From positions 124,001 to 188,000 of the forward strand of contig JAHHIC010000084.1 of assembly GCA_019359035.1 (NCBI GenBank): a DNA stretch of 64,000 nucleotides. The letters run 5' to 3'. Position 1 is the first letter of the stretch; every line of letters begins with the position of its first letter. A program made the position numbers and the translations under genes. Below the pieces are notes generated by a model that saw only the letters and a program-made list of their open reading frames with translations, had not been told where the DNA came from and did no database searches. The DNA comes from Scytonematopsis contorta HA4267-MV1. Its GTDB lineage: Bacteria > Cyanobacteriota > Cyanobacteriia > Cyanobacteriales > Nostocaceae. Shown here one piece after another: positions 51,574 through 62,259 of this stretch.

Positions 51574-53769
51574 ATGTCTGAAGCTAGTTTGCCAAATAAT
51601 GTTCAGATTTTTGGTGGAGTTAAGGGTTGGGTTCATGAAAATAGAGGAGTTGTCAATCAAAATATTATTTTTGAAATATCAAATCTTCTAGGTTTGTGGT
51701 CACCAGATAGAGCAAAAAAACTTACTCAACATGAATATCAAGAGAAAAAGGTCTTGCTCAATAAAGTCCGAAATTATTGGGTTAAAGGTATTTTAGAAAA
51801 TTCATTACACGCCAAAGTAATGATTGAACTTGGTATACAAGAAGAATTAAATGCAGTTAAAGATGCTTTTACCGGACTAAAGGAGCGGTCTAGTCAATCA
51901 AATCAAATACCAGAAGGTTCAGGGACAACTGATATCTTTAATCAAATAAGAGAAGGACGAACCCTGTTAATTCTTGGTGACCCTGGAGCAGGTAAAACAA
52001 TAACTCTTTTAAAATTGGCAGAGAGTTTAATTTCCCTTACTGAACTGGATATGAGCCGACCAATACCAGTAGTGTTTACTTTATCTTCATGGGTAAATAA
52101 ACAGCAAAAAATATCAGACTGGCTAGTTCAAGAACTCTGGAATAGATATCAAGTACCCAAAAGTCGCGGAAGAATTTGGGTAAAACAGGAAAAAATATTA
52201 CCTTTGTTAGATGGTCTTGATGAAGTCAAACCTGAACTTAGAGAAGACTGTGTTGAAGCCATTAATCAATTTATGCAACAGTATGGGAGTACTGAAATTG
52301 TCGTCACTAGTCGTATCAAAGACTACGAAGCTCTTTCTTCCAAGCTGCTATTGCAAGGTGCAATCCGCATTTTACCTTTAAGCAACGAACAGATTAAGCA
52401 ATATTTGGATAAAGCTGGTAAAGAATTAGAAGCCGTAAAACATTTACTTCAGACAGATACCAAGTTACAGGAATTAGCTGAGTCACCCTTAACTCTCAGC
52501 GTAATGACACTGGCGTATAAAGGCAAAAAACTGGAAGAACTACCCCAAAAAGGTTCTGTGGTAGAACGTCGTCAGCATCTGTTCAATACTTATATTGAGC
52601 GGAGGTTTCAGCGCAAAAACCATAAATACCCCAAAGAACAGGTGATGCGATGGCTGAGTTGGCTAGCTTTTAAAATGTCTCAAGCATCTCAAACAGTTTT
52701 TTTGATTGAGCAAATGCAGCCTACTTGGTTGGAAACAAAAACTCAAAAAAGCCGCTATCGATATGGAAGTATGTTGGTCGGGGGTTTGGCTATCCTATTG
52801 ATATTATGGCCAATTTATGGATATGACCCTCTTTATGGGTTAGGTCGGCAAGCAGTCGAACATCAGAGAGGGGGACTGATGAATGCATTAAGGTGGGGAA
52901 TAGTTTTAGCGCCGATTTTCGGGTGGGGTGTAGCAGAAATCAAAACATATGAAACCCTGACATGGCCTTGGAAAAAAACATGGAATAATCTGATTCAAGG
53001 ATTAATTAAAGGATTAAAGTGGGGATTGATTTTTGCACTCAGTTTAGCACCGCTTGGTGGTCTGTGGATTGGTTTGACAAGATGGCAAGCTTACGGAGGA
53101 GGAATATCAGGAATAGAGTGGGGGATACAATACGGGCTGAAGTGGGGGCTGAGTTTGGGTCTGTGTTTGGGTCTAATTGATGCCCTTAGAGGCTCTGAAA
53201 TAGAAACAAAAACTATTCCCAATCAGGGTATTTGGAAATCCGCTAGCAATGCCGGGATTACTGGGTTAATTAGTTGGCTAATTTTGGTTCCGATTTATTT
53301 GTTTAATTCGCAGCTAATTTCTAATATTTATTGGGGACTAATTAGGGGGTTAGGAGATTGGTCGAAAAGCGGGCTGATTGAGATAGTTACTCCTACCCTA
53401 AGATGGGGGCTACTTTTAGGATTAATATTTGGTGGTGGCACAGCTTGTATAAGACATTTTACTTTACGTTTTATTCTTAACCGTAATAATTACATTCCTT
53501 GGAATTATGCCCACTTTCTCAACTACGCTAGCGAACTGGTTTTTCTGCAAAAAGTTGGCGGTGGCTACATCTTTATTCATCGTATGCTGCTAGAACATTT
53601 TGCTCAGATGTACAGGAATAATACAGCAAATAAGATAAGTTTAATAATTGCAGAAAATGAAAATAATCAACCTCTAACTCCAGTTCAAAATCATATTTTC
53701 TGTACTAATTGTGGGCAAAAAAATTTGACTAATAGCAATTTCTGTTCTAAATGTGGAACACCATTATAG
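51574..53769 (+). CDS. NACHT (NLR-like) ATPase with six membrane segments and C-terminal zinc ribbon
   Basis: A 731-residue protein; AAGGAA precedes the ATG. Residues 10-31 carry the adaptor motif QIFGGVKGWVHENRGVVNQN, shared with the CHAT protein. The NACHT domain has Walker A GDPGAGKT (135-142), Walker B LPLLDGLDEV (209-218), sensor-like VVTSRIKDYE and the helical region ending LAESPLTLSVMTLAYKG. About six membrane segments follow between residues 398 and 625, many with an RWG/KWG start, then GGGYIFIHRMLLEHFA. The C-terminal zinc ribbon uses C710, C713, C724 and C727. The architecture is that of bacterial NLR-like defence or death proteins, membrane-bound. Confidence 0.9.
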   Translation: MSEASLPNNVQIFGGVKGWVHENRGVVNQNIIFEISNLLGLWSPDRAKKLTQHEYQEKKVLLNKVRNYWVKGILENSLHAKVMIELGIQEELNAVKDAFTGLKERSSQSNQIPEGSGTTDIFNQIREGRTLLILGDPGAGKTITLLKLAESLISLTELDMSRPIPVVFTLSSWVNKQQKISDWLVQELWNRYQVPKSRGRIWVKQEKILPLLDGLDEVKPELREDCVEAINQFMQQYGSTEIVVTSRIKDYEALSSKLLLQGAIRILPLSNEQIKQYLDKAGKELEAVKHLLQTDTKLQELAESPLTLSVMTLAYKGKKLEELPQKGSVVERRQHLFNTYIERRFQRKNHKYPKEQVMRWLSWLAFKMSQASQTVFLIEQMQPTWLETKTQKSRYRYGSMLVGGLAILLILWPIYGYDPLYGLGRQAVEHQRGGLMNALRWGIVLAPIFGWGVAEIKTYETLTWPWKKTWNNLIQGLIKGLKWGLIFALSLAPLGGLWIGLTRWQAYGGGISGIEWGIQYGLKWGLSLGLCLGLIDALRGSEIETKTIPNQGIWKSASNAGITGLISWLILVPIYLFNSQLISNIYWGLIRGLGDWSKSGLIEIVTPTLRWGLLLGLIFGGGTACIRHFTLRFILNRNNYIPWNYAHFLNYASELVFLQKVGGGYIFIHRMLLEHFAQMYRNNTANKISLIIAENENNQPLTPVQNHIFCTNCGQKNLTNSNFCSKCGTPL

Positions 53770-53880
53770 CGGTTCCCGTTCTAGTGAAGTATACAAGGGC
53801 GATTTACCCTTTCTTTCCTTGGCGACCTTGGCTACTTGGCGGTTCGTTATTAAATAGAATAAGAAAATCATCCAAAAAAA

Positions 53881-53910
53881 TGTAGAGACGTTACATGTAA
53901 CGTCTCTACG
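53881..53910. repeat. 30-bp palindrome, copy 4
   Basis: TGTAGAGACGTTACA is followed by TGTAACGTCTCTACG (one end base differs). It lies between the convergent NACHT gene and hglB and could serve as a two-way terminator hairpin. Confidence 0.85.
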
Positions 53911-53967
53911 CTAGGCAATAAATATTTTTATTTACCCCATTCCCCACTCCCCACTCCGGACTCCGGG

Positions 53968-55485
53968 TTAAGCCACACTCAAAAACCCATTCTCAATCAA
54001 ATAAGCCGAATAGGTCATAAACAACCTCGCATCAAAAGCAGGACAAACAATACCACTACCAGCAAGAGCATCCAAAGTAGCCTGACAGCTAACCACAGGT
54101 CGTTGAGACTTCAAATACAAATCAGGAACAGTAAGTTTTTCATCAGACCAGCGTTGCAACAAGAAAGACCGCAACGTAAACAAAGGGTTATCCTCAGAAG
54201 TAATATTCATTAATTGCTTCTGCCATTCCTCATAAGGAACCACATCAATGGGAAAACCAAAAGAGCGCATTTGCTCAATTAAATCACTCAAAGGAACTGG
54301 TTCCGGATGTTGTAAATGGAAAGCGTGACCAATAGATTCCTTTTGTTTAGAAAGATGAACAATCGCTTTACTGACATAATCCACAGGTGAACCATCCAGC
54401 ATATAATCCACATCAGGGAAACATCCCATTTGGATACAGCCTTTAATCACCAAATTGATAAAGTCATCAACATTACAAGCACCCGTTCGGCTATCTCCAG
54501 CAATTAACGGTGGTCTGTGGATAGTAACAGGAATTCCTCGGTTGTAAGCAATTTTCATTAATTTCTCAGCAACCCATTTAGTTTGGGAATATCCTAAAAA
54601 TATCCCTTTCCAGTCTTCAAATACATCATCTTCTTTGACTTCCTTTCCAGCATAAAAAGGTGATTCAAAGATAGCTACACTGGAAACATAATGTACAGGT
54701 TTGAGTTTAATAGAACTTGCTAACCTTAATACCTCCTGAGTACCCAAAACATTAGGTACTTTCATGGCTGAATAGGGGTAAACATAGTTTAAGACAGCAC
54801 CACTATGATACACAGCATCCAAATTGGCTGCTAGCATATCAAAGCCTTCTTCACTCAGACCCAAACGAGGTAAAGATAAATCCCCCAATAGAGGAATGAT
54901 TCTATCGCTATTTTTTTCGTCCCAAATTCCATACCTTTGCAGGTTACGTCTAACTTTTATCTGAGCATCTGCAGTACTCTCGGCACGTACTAAACAATAA
55001 ACATCAGCATCGGTTTGCTGCAACAGTTCATAGAGAATAAAAGCACCTAAAAAGCCTGTACCACCAGTCAAAAAGACGTTATTTAACTCACCCGTAGCTT
55101 TAGAAGTAGAAGCATCAGAACTAATACTGGGGTCGAGAACGCATTCAGCATCTAAATCTAACTCTAGAGTTGCAGCTTTAAAAACTGATACACCAGTAGA
55201 TGTTCCCGTTAGCATTTGAGAATTAATTTCTGCGGATTCCTCAGCTAATCTTTGGGAAAGTGATTCAATAGTAGGATAATGCCACAGCATCACAGGTGAT
55301 GGTTGAAAGCCTAACATACTCTCGATTTTACCAACAAGCACCATTGCCTGTGCTGAATTCAATCCGTAAGTTTCCAAATTGATGGTGATATCAACTTCTT
55401 CGGGTGTAATCTCCAGGACTTGAGCTAGTTGAGTAACTAACACATTTTGAATTTCTTCGGCTGTATAAGATTTTGCTAAGTTCAT
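53968..55485 (-). CDS. hglB: HglB/HetM: acyl carrier protein-thioester reductase
   Basis: A 505-residue protein, the length expected of HglB (HetM). The carrier domain is residues ~1-80, with the phosphopantetheine serine S44 in [11 protein letters not shown]. The thioester reductase domain is an extended SDR with TGGTGFLG (140-147) and the catalytic Y299xxxK303 ([13 protein letters not shown]). It releases the finished glycolipid acyl chain by NADPH-dependent reduction to an aldehyde or alcohol. The start codon overlaps the upstream gene by four bases (ATGA), so the two are coupled. Confidence 0.93.
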   Translation of the reverse strand: MNLAKSYTAEEIQNVLVTQLAQVLEITPEEVDITINLETYGLNSAQAMVLVGKIESMLGFQPSPVMLWHYPTIESLSQRLAEESAEINSQMLTGTSTGVSVFKAATLELDLDAECVLDPSISSDASTSKATGELNNVFLTGGTGFLGAFILYELLQQTDADVYCLVRAESTADAQIKVRRNLQRYGIWDEKNSDRIIPLLGDLSLPRLGLSEEGFDMLAANLDAVYHSGAVLNYVYPYSAMKVPNVLGTQEVLRLASSIKLKPVHYVSSVAIFESPFYAGKEVKEDDVFEDWKGIFLGYSQTKWVAEKLMKIAYNRGIPVTIHRPPLIAGDSRTGACNVDDFINLVIKGCIQMGCFPDVDYMLDGSPVDYVSKAIVHLSKQKESIGHAFHLQHPEPVPLSDLIEQMRSFGFPIDVVPYEEWQKQLMNITSEDNPLFTLRSFLLQRWSDEKLTVPDLYLKSQRPVVSCQATLDALAGSGIVCPAFDARLFMTYSAYLIENGFLSVA

Positions 55486-57173
55486 TTACTAATCTCCAAT
55501 GTAGAGCAGTTTAATGTCGAAAAGTTGGGGTGATACTGGCTGTAGTCATCGGACATTTGTAATCCTTGTATTTGTAAAGTTTTTATGCGATACAAATAAG
55601 CAGCTCCAGTCATAATATGATTAGCCACATCAACAACTCGGCGATTACTGGCTTCAGCTAAATAAGAACCACGTACCCAGTCGTTGAAACTACCCATTGC
55701 AGGTCCACACCAAATTTGATAGTCAACTTCTCGTCCTTTTTCACCAGATTTAGACCATCGAGAAGATAATCCTAAATACCAACGGAAAAGTAATGCCATT
55801 TTAAATTTAGGATTTTTCAGAGCTTTAGATAGTTTTTCCGGGCTTGTTTGGGCTAAATAATCTTTAGTTGCGTCCCAAGCAGAATCCAAAGTTCTACGGA
55901 ATATTTGTTTTTCTAATTTTTCTTTTTCGGCTTGCGGAATATCCTCAATTGAGTCATAATTTCTATAGACTTCATAAAGTTTTTGGGCGCGAAGTGGAAA
56001 TAAAGTTCCCCGCTTCAAAACTTGTAGTTTAACCCCCATTTCAAACATATCCGCAGCGGGAGCCATCATCACATCAGGCATTTCCGCTTGTGCTAACAAT
56101 TGTTTGGTATGTTCACAAGTTCCAGCTTCTACACAGGATTGATTAATTGAACCTGTAACTACATAAGCTGCACCCATCATGAAAGCTGCTAAGGCTGATT
56201 GTGGAGTGGCAATTCCACCAGCTACCCCTACTCGGATAGGTTTTTCATAATGATATTTTTCTTGAATTTCATTTTTTAGCGCAATAATAGAAGGAAGCAA
56301 ACAAACCAGTGGACGGTTATCTGTATGTCCTCCAGAATCAGCTTCTGCGGTAATATCGTCTGCAAGGGGAATTTGCGCGGCTAAAGATGCTTGTAATTCT
56401 GTTATTAGCCCCTGTGTTACTAGTTCTTGTAACATTTTTGGTGGGGCTGGTTGCATAAATTTACTGGCAACTTCCCGACGAGAAATTTTAGCAATGACCT
56501 TATTTTTGATATCTATTTTATTATCGGGTGTTAAGCTTAGTCCTGCTGCGCGATAATAAACTATATTGGGAGTTAAGTCTAAGAACGCAGAAGCTTCGAT
56601 AGTTCTTACCCCATATTTGAGGAATAAATCTACTGCTCCTCGTTCAATTTCCGGGTCGCTGGGACTATGAATTAAATTAACTGCGTAGGGTTCATTGGGT
56701 AAAGCTTGTTGAATTCGTTTAATAGCTGCTTCTAATTGATGGAGTGGTAAACCACCAGCACCAAAGGAAGCTAATATTTTTTCTTTTCCTAGAGCAATTA
56801 CCATTTCTTCTGAAGCGATACCACCAGCCATTGCTCCGGTGGAATAGGCAAATTTTACCCCATGAAATGAAAGAAAATTTGGGTCACCAAGTTGTTGTAA
56901 TCTAAGTGGAGGAACTGCTGTGAGTAATTCTAATTGTCCGATGTGTGCGTGTTCGGCAGGATATAAGTAACCATCATTAGTTACACCAATTTTGCCGCTG
57001 ACTTTAACTACAAAGCAAGGTTTATCCAAGGTCAGTAGTTTTTCTTTAATACCTGCTTGGTCAAAAGATATAGAATCTAAAGAACCTTTCCAGAGCAGAT
57101 TATGATTGTAGCAAGGAGTATAATATTCCAAAGAATTTTGATTTTTGGGTAGTACCGCATCTACGGTTTTCAC
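55482..57173 (-). CDS. hglA: PfaD-family trans-acting enoyl reductase of the heterocyst glycolipid operon
   Basis: A 563-residue protein with a GTG start at 57173, preceded by GAGGG about 8 bases away. It is a PfaD-type flavin protein related to nitronate monooxygenase: [59 protein letters not shown] (FMN/active-site loop), then [20 protein letters not shown] and [18 protein letters not shown]. In PUFA synthases PfaD reduces enoyl intermediates. Here it would saturate the hydroxylated long chain. The symbol hglA is from memory of the Anabaena hglEFGDCAB order and less certain than the function. Confidence 0.85.
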   Translation of the reverse strand: MKTVDAVLPKNQNSLEYYTPCYNHNLLWKGSLDSISFDQAGIKEKLLTLDKPCFVVKVSGKIGVTNDGYLYPAEHAHIGQLELLTAVPPLRLQQLGDPNFLSFHGVKFAYSTGAMAGGIASEEMVIALGKEKILASFGAGGLPLHQLEAAIKRIQQALPNEPYAVNLIHSPSDPEIERGAVDLFLKYGVRTIEASAFLDLTPNIVYYRAAGLSLTPDNKIDIKNKVIAKISRREVASKFMQPAPPKMLQELVTQGLITELQASLAAQIPLADDITAEADSGGHTDNRPLVCLLPSIIALKNEIQEKYHYEKPIRVGVAGGIATPQSALAAFMMGAAYVVTGSINQSCVEAGTCEHTKQLLAQAEMPDVMMAPAADMFEMGVKLQVLKRGTLFPLRAQKLYEVYRNYDSIEDIPQAEKEKLEKQIFRRTLDSAWDATKDYLAQTSPEKLSKALKNPKFKMALLFRWYLGLSSRWSKSGEKGREVDYQIWCGPAMGSFNDWVRGSYLAEASNRRVVDVANHIMTGAAYLYRIKTLQIQGLQMSDDYSQYHPNFSTLNCSTLEISK

Positions 57174-57255
57174 AGTTGTTTGCCCTCAAATTGTTAATTA
57201 TTAATTGGTAGAACTGACTTCTCACAGGGTGTTCAAGACCTATCCTCCGGTAAAT

Positions 57256-57298
57256 CTTCTCCCCCTTCCCTCATAGGGAAGGGGGTTAGGGGGTTAGG
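57256..57298. repeat. GC-rich repeat between hglC and the PfaD-like gene
   Basis: CTCCCCCTTCCCTCATAGGG followed by AAGGGGGTTAGGGGGTTAGG forms a hairpin (CCCCCTTCCCT/AGGGAAGGGGG). It is related to the GC-rich units at 28258 and 37603. It lies inside the operon, so it may attenuate transcription. Confidence 0.6.
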
Positions 57299-57319
57299 TT
57301 CTTCGTATAGGTGGAAAAT

Positions 57320-60300
57320 CTAGTCGCTGAGCAAATTTTCTACGCAGAGGAATTGTAGTTGGATGATTTCGCTCATTTGTTTGCTTGATTCGTTTCTTGC
57401 ATTTAAGAATGCAGCATGTGCTTGATTTAGTTTGGAATTATTTTCGCTGACTGCTTGACATTGAGATATTTTATATTCAGATATACTAGCTGTATTGGTG
57501 ATTTTTTCCAGCGTCGTATTTGACAGATTTGAAGAAGCTTCAGAAGCTATTGGTTGAGAAGTTTGGGGAATAGTCGCTATAGACTCAGAAGATGGTGATA
57601 ATTCCAGAAAATTATGGGTTTTGCTCACAAAGTTTTTTAGTGTATTTTCGTCTTGCATAACTGGGGAAACTGGAGGTGGGGTGGAAACAGGAGGTAGATT
57701 AATTAGTTGTGGTGCTTCAGGTAATGGTGTATTTTCGGGTTGCTTAACTGTAAAATCGATATCTTGGAAAAGTTTCTTGTTCTCTTCGGTTAAGATTTTG
57801 GATGTAATGCTATCACCACCTAAGGAAACTTTTTTCACTGTTGCTTTAGGTTTAGTGATAATTTCTGATGGTTCGGGATACAGTAAAGATAAATCAACTG
57901 CTACTCGATGACTGGCTAATTTTGCCAGACCTTTAATAACAGAGCTATGGTCATCTGCTCCTCTTCTATTGAGTGCGACACAAAGATGGTCTTTGTCTTG
58001 AAGGATTTTTTCTATCCACCGAGAGCAAACTGTACCTGCACCTGTTTCAATAAATATTCTGGCTCCATCTTGGTAAACTTGATTAACTAGTCGCGGAAAG
58101 TCTAGCTGTGTGGTTAAGCATTTTGCCACACTATGTGCAATTGCTTCACTTTCTAGCTTGATTGGTGCGTAATCAGCAGAGGAGTAAAAGGCTATGTCTG
58201 ATATATTTTGCGACTCTAAGGTATGCAGTTTTACTAATTCGTTGTACTCTGAACCCATTGGGTCGCAATGAATTAGGTGATTGAAGGGTGCGCTAAATGC
58301 ATTACAACCCAGAGTTTTGATTACTCTTTGACAAGCTGCTGGTTCACCTGCGATTACTACTTCTTCGGGTGTACTGATTTGGGTGAGATAAGCGCGACTT
58401 TCTGATTTAACAGCTTCTTGCACTTGTTCTGCTGTTGCCATCAAAACATAAGTACCCCAAAGATTTTTGTCTTCTTGGCTATCAAATTGCTCTAATTTGA
58501 TTGCTGGTAAAGACCAATATTCTCTTAAAGCGTTTTTGGCTCCAGATAATCTGTCCCCAAATAATGGTGATGAATTAAATCTATGAAGACCTTCTTCAAA
58601 TTTATTCCATACACCCTGAGCTGACATCATGCTAGTTTCCCCTAAGCTATATCCAAAAGCAAATTTTGGTTTAACTTGGAAGTAGTCTTGGAGAATTATT
58701 GTAAAAATTCTGGCAATACCCATTTCTGTTTGTAGCATTACCAAAGCGTTATCTAGTAATTGCTTTTCTATGGTTTCCAGTTGTCGAGTTGTTAGTTTAT
58801 CTAGACTTCTGGGGTAAAGCAATTTTTCAATATCCGCGATGACAGCGTAAATACTTTTAAGTACTATGTCATCATGCACTTTAGGAAATAATCTTCCTAA
58901 ATCCCTAGCTATTCCCACGAAGGAATTAATTGCTGCTGGATAAACGAAAGCAACTTCTCCTACTTTACCCTGTGGTTTAGCTGTAAAATAACTACCCAGT
59001 GGTGTTTGCCATTCTTCACCCAATTCAAAGGCATTTTTTATACCTTTAAAGGCTGATTCAATTTCTCTAGCTAACTCTTTTTGGTTCCTTCCCAAAATTG
59101 CGATCGCAAATTTTGCGTCTTGACGATTTTGGAATTCCGCAAAAGTTTGGCTAGCGACTGCTGCTAAAGAGTGGGTATTTTTGATACTATTTTGTAGGTT
59201 ACCCAACTCTTCCAATAAATGAGAGCGAGTATCGGCAGCGATAGGGAATAGATATAAAGGCATTTGCTGTAAATACCTATTTTTCTGAGTTTCTTGATTT
59301 GGTTGCTCCGATAAAATTAAGTGAGCGTAAGTTCCGTCCATTCCCATTCCGTTAATTGCTGCAACTCTACGGGTAATATTTTGACTTAGTAACCAAGGTC
59401 TTGATTCCGTAGCCACATAGAAGTGACTGTCTTTCCACAGTTCCTGATTTTTGTCCTGATGTTTAATTCCAGTCCACTTGGGAACAGCAGGAATATATTT
59501 GTGATAAACACACAGTGCTGTTTTTATGAGACTAGCGATACCGGAAGCGACATAAGTATGACCAATGTTAGATTTGACACTGCCAATAGCACAATTTAAT
59601 TCACTTGATTGATGAGAATAACCCTTTAACAATCCTTGAATTTCCGCTTCATCATCCTCAGGAATTCCACTACCATAAACTTCCAGATAATTCACATCTC
59701 CAGGTTGAATTCCTGCTTGATTAAAAGCTGTTTGACAAGTTTGACTAACAGTAGAATCAAAACTAATAGCATCAATTACCGCATAAATACGATTTGCTTG
59801 TTTTTGAGCAAAATCATAACGCTTTAAAACGACTGCTCCAGCACCTTCACCAACCGACCATCCATTAGCTTTCTGGTCATATGCTAAAGTATTGACACCT
59901 GTATTTATCTGTGATTGTTGACTGCGTAACAAAACATTTTCTAGACCACCAGCTAAATCTACAGCACCAACTAAAACAGCATCAGCTTCCCCAGTTGTTA
60001 ATAAATGCTGAGCTATTTCTAAAGCTTTGAAAGTGGAATTTTCACCTGAAGAAATAGTGAATGTTGCTCCCGAAAAATCCCAGAGCGAGGAGATGCGACT
60101 AGCCATAACATTAGAAATATAGCTAACAAACTCACTCAATTCCACCGGATGATGAATTCCATCTTTAACAATTGTCTCTAGCTGAGCAATTTTTTCGGAT
60201 GGTAAACAAATCTCCCCAGCATTTAAACCTTCTTTAATTTGCCAAGACAAATTCCATCTTTGTTGCAGTTGATGCACAGAAAACTCAGTTTCCGCAGCAA

Positions 60301-62053
60301 TAATTACCGCAACATTTCCACCTTCTTTAATGGACGCATCTTTCAACGCTCGTTCTGCGACCTTCAACAATAAAAGTTGTTGTGGGTTCAGCTTGTCTAA
60401 TTCATTAGGTGGAATTTTACTAGACAAAGTATCAAGTTCAAAATCTTGAATATAAGCCCCACTGGGAGCCTTTCCTTCTGGTAAATTATACTGCTTCAGT
60501 AAACTTTCAACATTTTCTATACCAGTCCATCTATTTTCTGGTAAAGGGATAAACTGTTGTTTACCTTCATAAATACTCCGTTCAAAAGCATCCAACCCGT
60601 TACATCCACCAAAAAAGGCATCCATACCAACGATTGCCATCTTCGCAGGCTTTAAAGCAGGTTGTAAAGGTTTATGAGCTTCAGCTTTCCCGATAGTACT
60701 TCCTTGCTCAACAATCATATGAGCATTAGTACCACCAAACCCGAAAGCACTAATAGCAGCCCGTTTTACAGAATTTTTATTTAGCCAAGGTGTATTGCTT
60801 CTAACAATGCTCTCTGATGAAATGATATTATTACTATTCCCAACAGATTCATTGATATTGATTGTTGCGGGAATAACACCTTCAGCCATACTCAACAAAA
60901 CTTTCATTAAACTGACCCCACCAGCACCGACTAACAAATGTCCCACATTTGCTTTTACCGCACCAACTAAAGGTTGTGCTTGATGCTGACTGAAGAAAGT
61001 TTCTATCGAGTTAAATTCTGTTGTGTCACCTAGTAAAGTACCAGTAGCGTGACATTCTAAGTAATCAATATCTTGGGGATTAATTTGTGCTTCTTTATAA
61101 GCTCGTTCAAATGATAAAACTTGTCCTTTAGCACTAGGACTTAACAAATGCTTCCCTTTACCATCATTAGAAAGTCCATTCCCTAGAATAGTCGCATAAA
61201 TTTTATCTCCATCCCTGACAGCATCACTGTATCTTTTCAGCACAAACATTCCTGCTCCCTCTGCGGTCATAATTCCGCGAGAGTTTTTATCGAAGGGACG
61301 ACTAATATCATTATCTTCTGGATAAGCTTGAATACCAGAAAATAACATCCTTAAAAATAGAGGGTCAGAACAACTAATTCCACCCGCTAACATTAAATCA
61401 GCTTTGTGCGTCCATAAATAATGAGAAGCAAGTTTTATAGAATACAACGGTGACGAACAAGCCGCGTCTATGCAAAAATTAATATTAGATAAAGAAAGAG
61501 CTTTGGCGATGACAGCAGCAGGTAAACCGGATATCATCGCATTATGGTTTGATGCTTGTCCGGATGTAAAGAAAGAAGGAAAGGCGAATTCTTTTTGATG
61601 TAATAATTCTTTGATAGCGGGTGTTAAAACCTGCTGATACATCGGAGCAAAGATTTGATTTGAATATTTTGTTGGTAAAGAAAGAGCGCCTAATATTACC
61701 CCACATTTTTCCCTGTTTTTTGCATCGTTTAAATAACCACTATGTTGTAGTGCTTCCTTAGCCGTATATAAAGACCATTTAAAAGTATTGTCCAAAGTTT
61801 CTAAAAATTCTGGAGGTATTTGATACCCAGTAGCATCAAATTGAAAATCGCGGATAAAAGCACCTTTTAAAGAATAAATTTTATCCGGTTTACCTTTGGT
61901 TTGCTCGTAAAATATTTCGGGGTCTACACCAATTTCTTGAGCTGTTACCGAAGAAGTAGAATCTTTACCGTGAAGTAGATTTTGCCAAAAATCATCAGGA
62001 GTTTTAGCATCGGGAAATAAACAAGAGAATCCGATAATTGCGATTTTTTCCAT
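57320..62053 (-). CDS. hglC: HglC: PKS protein KS-CLF-AT
   Basis: A 1577-residue protein. ATG 62053 (MEKIAIIGFSCLFP) is chosen; the frame continues 42 codons upstream, but that part crosses a dispersed repeat. KS1 (1-450) has catalytic C199 (IDAACSSPLY), H335 (CHATGT) and H372 (NVGH). A second KS-like domain (470-920) has Glu671 where the Cys should be (ISSGENST) and YGSG in place of HGTG, typical of a chain-length factor. The acyltransferase (~1030-1370) carries S1136 in GYSLGE, with Tyr in place of the usual His. The C-terminus is low-complexity. The KS-CLF-AT layout resembles PUFA synthases. Part of the heterocyst glycolipid (hgl) operon. Confidence 0.92.
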   Translation of the reverse strand: MEKIAIIGFSCLFPDAKTPDDFWQNLLHGKDSTSSVTAQEIGVDPEIFYEQTKGKPDKIYSLKGAFIRDFQFDATGYQIPPEFLETLDNTFKWSLYTAKEALQHSGYLNDAKNREKCGVILGALSLPTKYSNQIFAPMYQQVLTPAIKELLHQKEFAFPSFFTSGQASNHNAMISGLPAAVIAKALSLSNINFCIDAACSSPLYSIKLASHYLWTHKADLMLAGGISCSDPLFLRMLFSGIQAYPEDNDISRPFDKNSRGIMTAEGAGMFVLKRYSDAVRDGDKIYATILGNGLSNDGKGKHLLSPSAKGQVLSFERAYKEAQINPQDIDYLECHATGTLLGDTTEFNSIETFFSQHQAQPLVGAVKANVGHLLVGAGGVSLMKVLLSMAEGVIPATININESVGNSNNIISSESIVRSNTPWLNKNSVKRAAISAFGFGGTNAHMIVEQGSTIGKAEAHKPLQPALKPAKMAIVGMDAFFGGCNGLDAFERSIYEGKQQFIPLPENRWTGIENVESLLKQYNLPEGKAPSGAYIQDFELDTLSSKIPPNELDKLNPQQLLLLKVAERALKDASIKEGGNVAVIIAAETEFSVHQLQQRWNLSWQIKEGLNAGEICLPSEKIAQLETIVKDGIHHPVELSEFVSYISNVMASRISSLWDFSGATFTISSGENSTFKALEIAQHLLTTGEADAVLVGAVDLAGGLENVLLRSQQSQINTGVNTLAYDQKANGWSVGEGAGAVVLKRYDFAQKQANRIYAVIDAISFDSTVSQTCQTAFNQAGIQPGDVNYLEVYGSGIPEDDEAEIQGLLKGYSHQSSELNCAIGSVKSNIGHTYVASGIASLIKTALCVYHKYIPAVPKWTGIKHQDKNQELWKDSHFYVATESRPWLLSQNITRRVAAINGMGMDGTYAHLILSEQPNQETQKNRYLQQMPLYLFPIAADTRSHLLEELGNLQNSIKNTHSLAAVASQTFAEFQNRQDAKFAIAILGRNQKELAREIESAFKGIKNAFELGEEWQTPLGSYFTAKPQGKVGEVAFVYPAAINSFVGIARDLGRLFPKVHDDIVLKSIYAVIADIEKLLYPRSLDKLTTRQLETIEKQLLDNALVMLQTEMGIARIFTIILQDYFQVKPKFAFGYSLGETSMMSAQGVWNKFEEGLHRFNSSPLFGDRLSGAKNALREYWSLPAIKLEQFDSQEDKNLWGTYVLMATAEQVQEAVKSESRAYLTQISTPEEVVIAGEPAACQRVIKTLGCNAFSAPFNHLIHCDPMGSEYNELVKLHTLESQNISDIAFYSSADYAPIKLESEAIAHSVAKCLTTQLDFPRLVNQVYQDGARIFIETGAGTVCSRWIEKILQDKDHLCVALNRRGADDHSSVIKGLAKLASHRVAVDLSLLYPEPSEIITKPKATVKKVSLGGDSITSKILTEENKKLFQDIDFTVKQPENTPLPEAPQLINLPPVSTPPPVSPVMQDENTLKNFVSKTHNFLELSPSSESIATIPQTSQPIASEASSNLSNTTLEKITNTASISEYKISQCQAVSENNSKLNQAHAAFLNARNESSKQMSEIIQLQFLCVENLLSD

Positions 62054-62120
62054 AACTCTGAATTTTAAGTTGTGAGTTTTGATGAAATACACCTTACAAA
62101 AGTTTTGGTGAAAGATACCA

Positions 62121-62220
62121 GGGCGGGCAGGGATGCCCACCCCACAAGAGTTAGATTTTTTATTCAGTACTTCACTCAATTGAGACTACTGTATTGTGGG
62201 GTGGGCTTCCAGCCCGCCCT
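62121..62220. repeat. Pair of inverted dispersed repeats between hglD and hglC
   Basis: GGGCGGGCAGGGATGCCCACC (first 20 bases shown in part) at 62121-62147 and GGGGTGGGCTTCCAGCCCGC at 62198-62217 belong to the GGGCGGGC family in opposite orientation, so the gap can fold into a hairpin. They account for most of the spacer of ~206 bp. Confidence 0.7.
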
Positions 62221-62259
62221 GATTTGTATGAATGTTGGCAATACCAAATTGGGAAGGTT

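Noticed and set aside
62054-62179. 42-residue N-terminal extension of HglC
   Set aside because: It crosses a dispersed GC-rich repeat, and MEKIAIIGFS at 62053 is the standard start of a KS domain.
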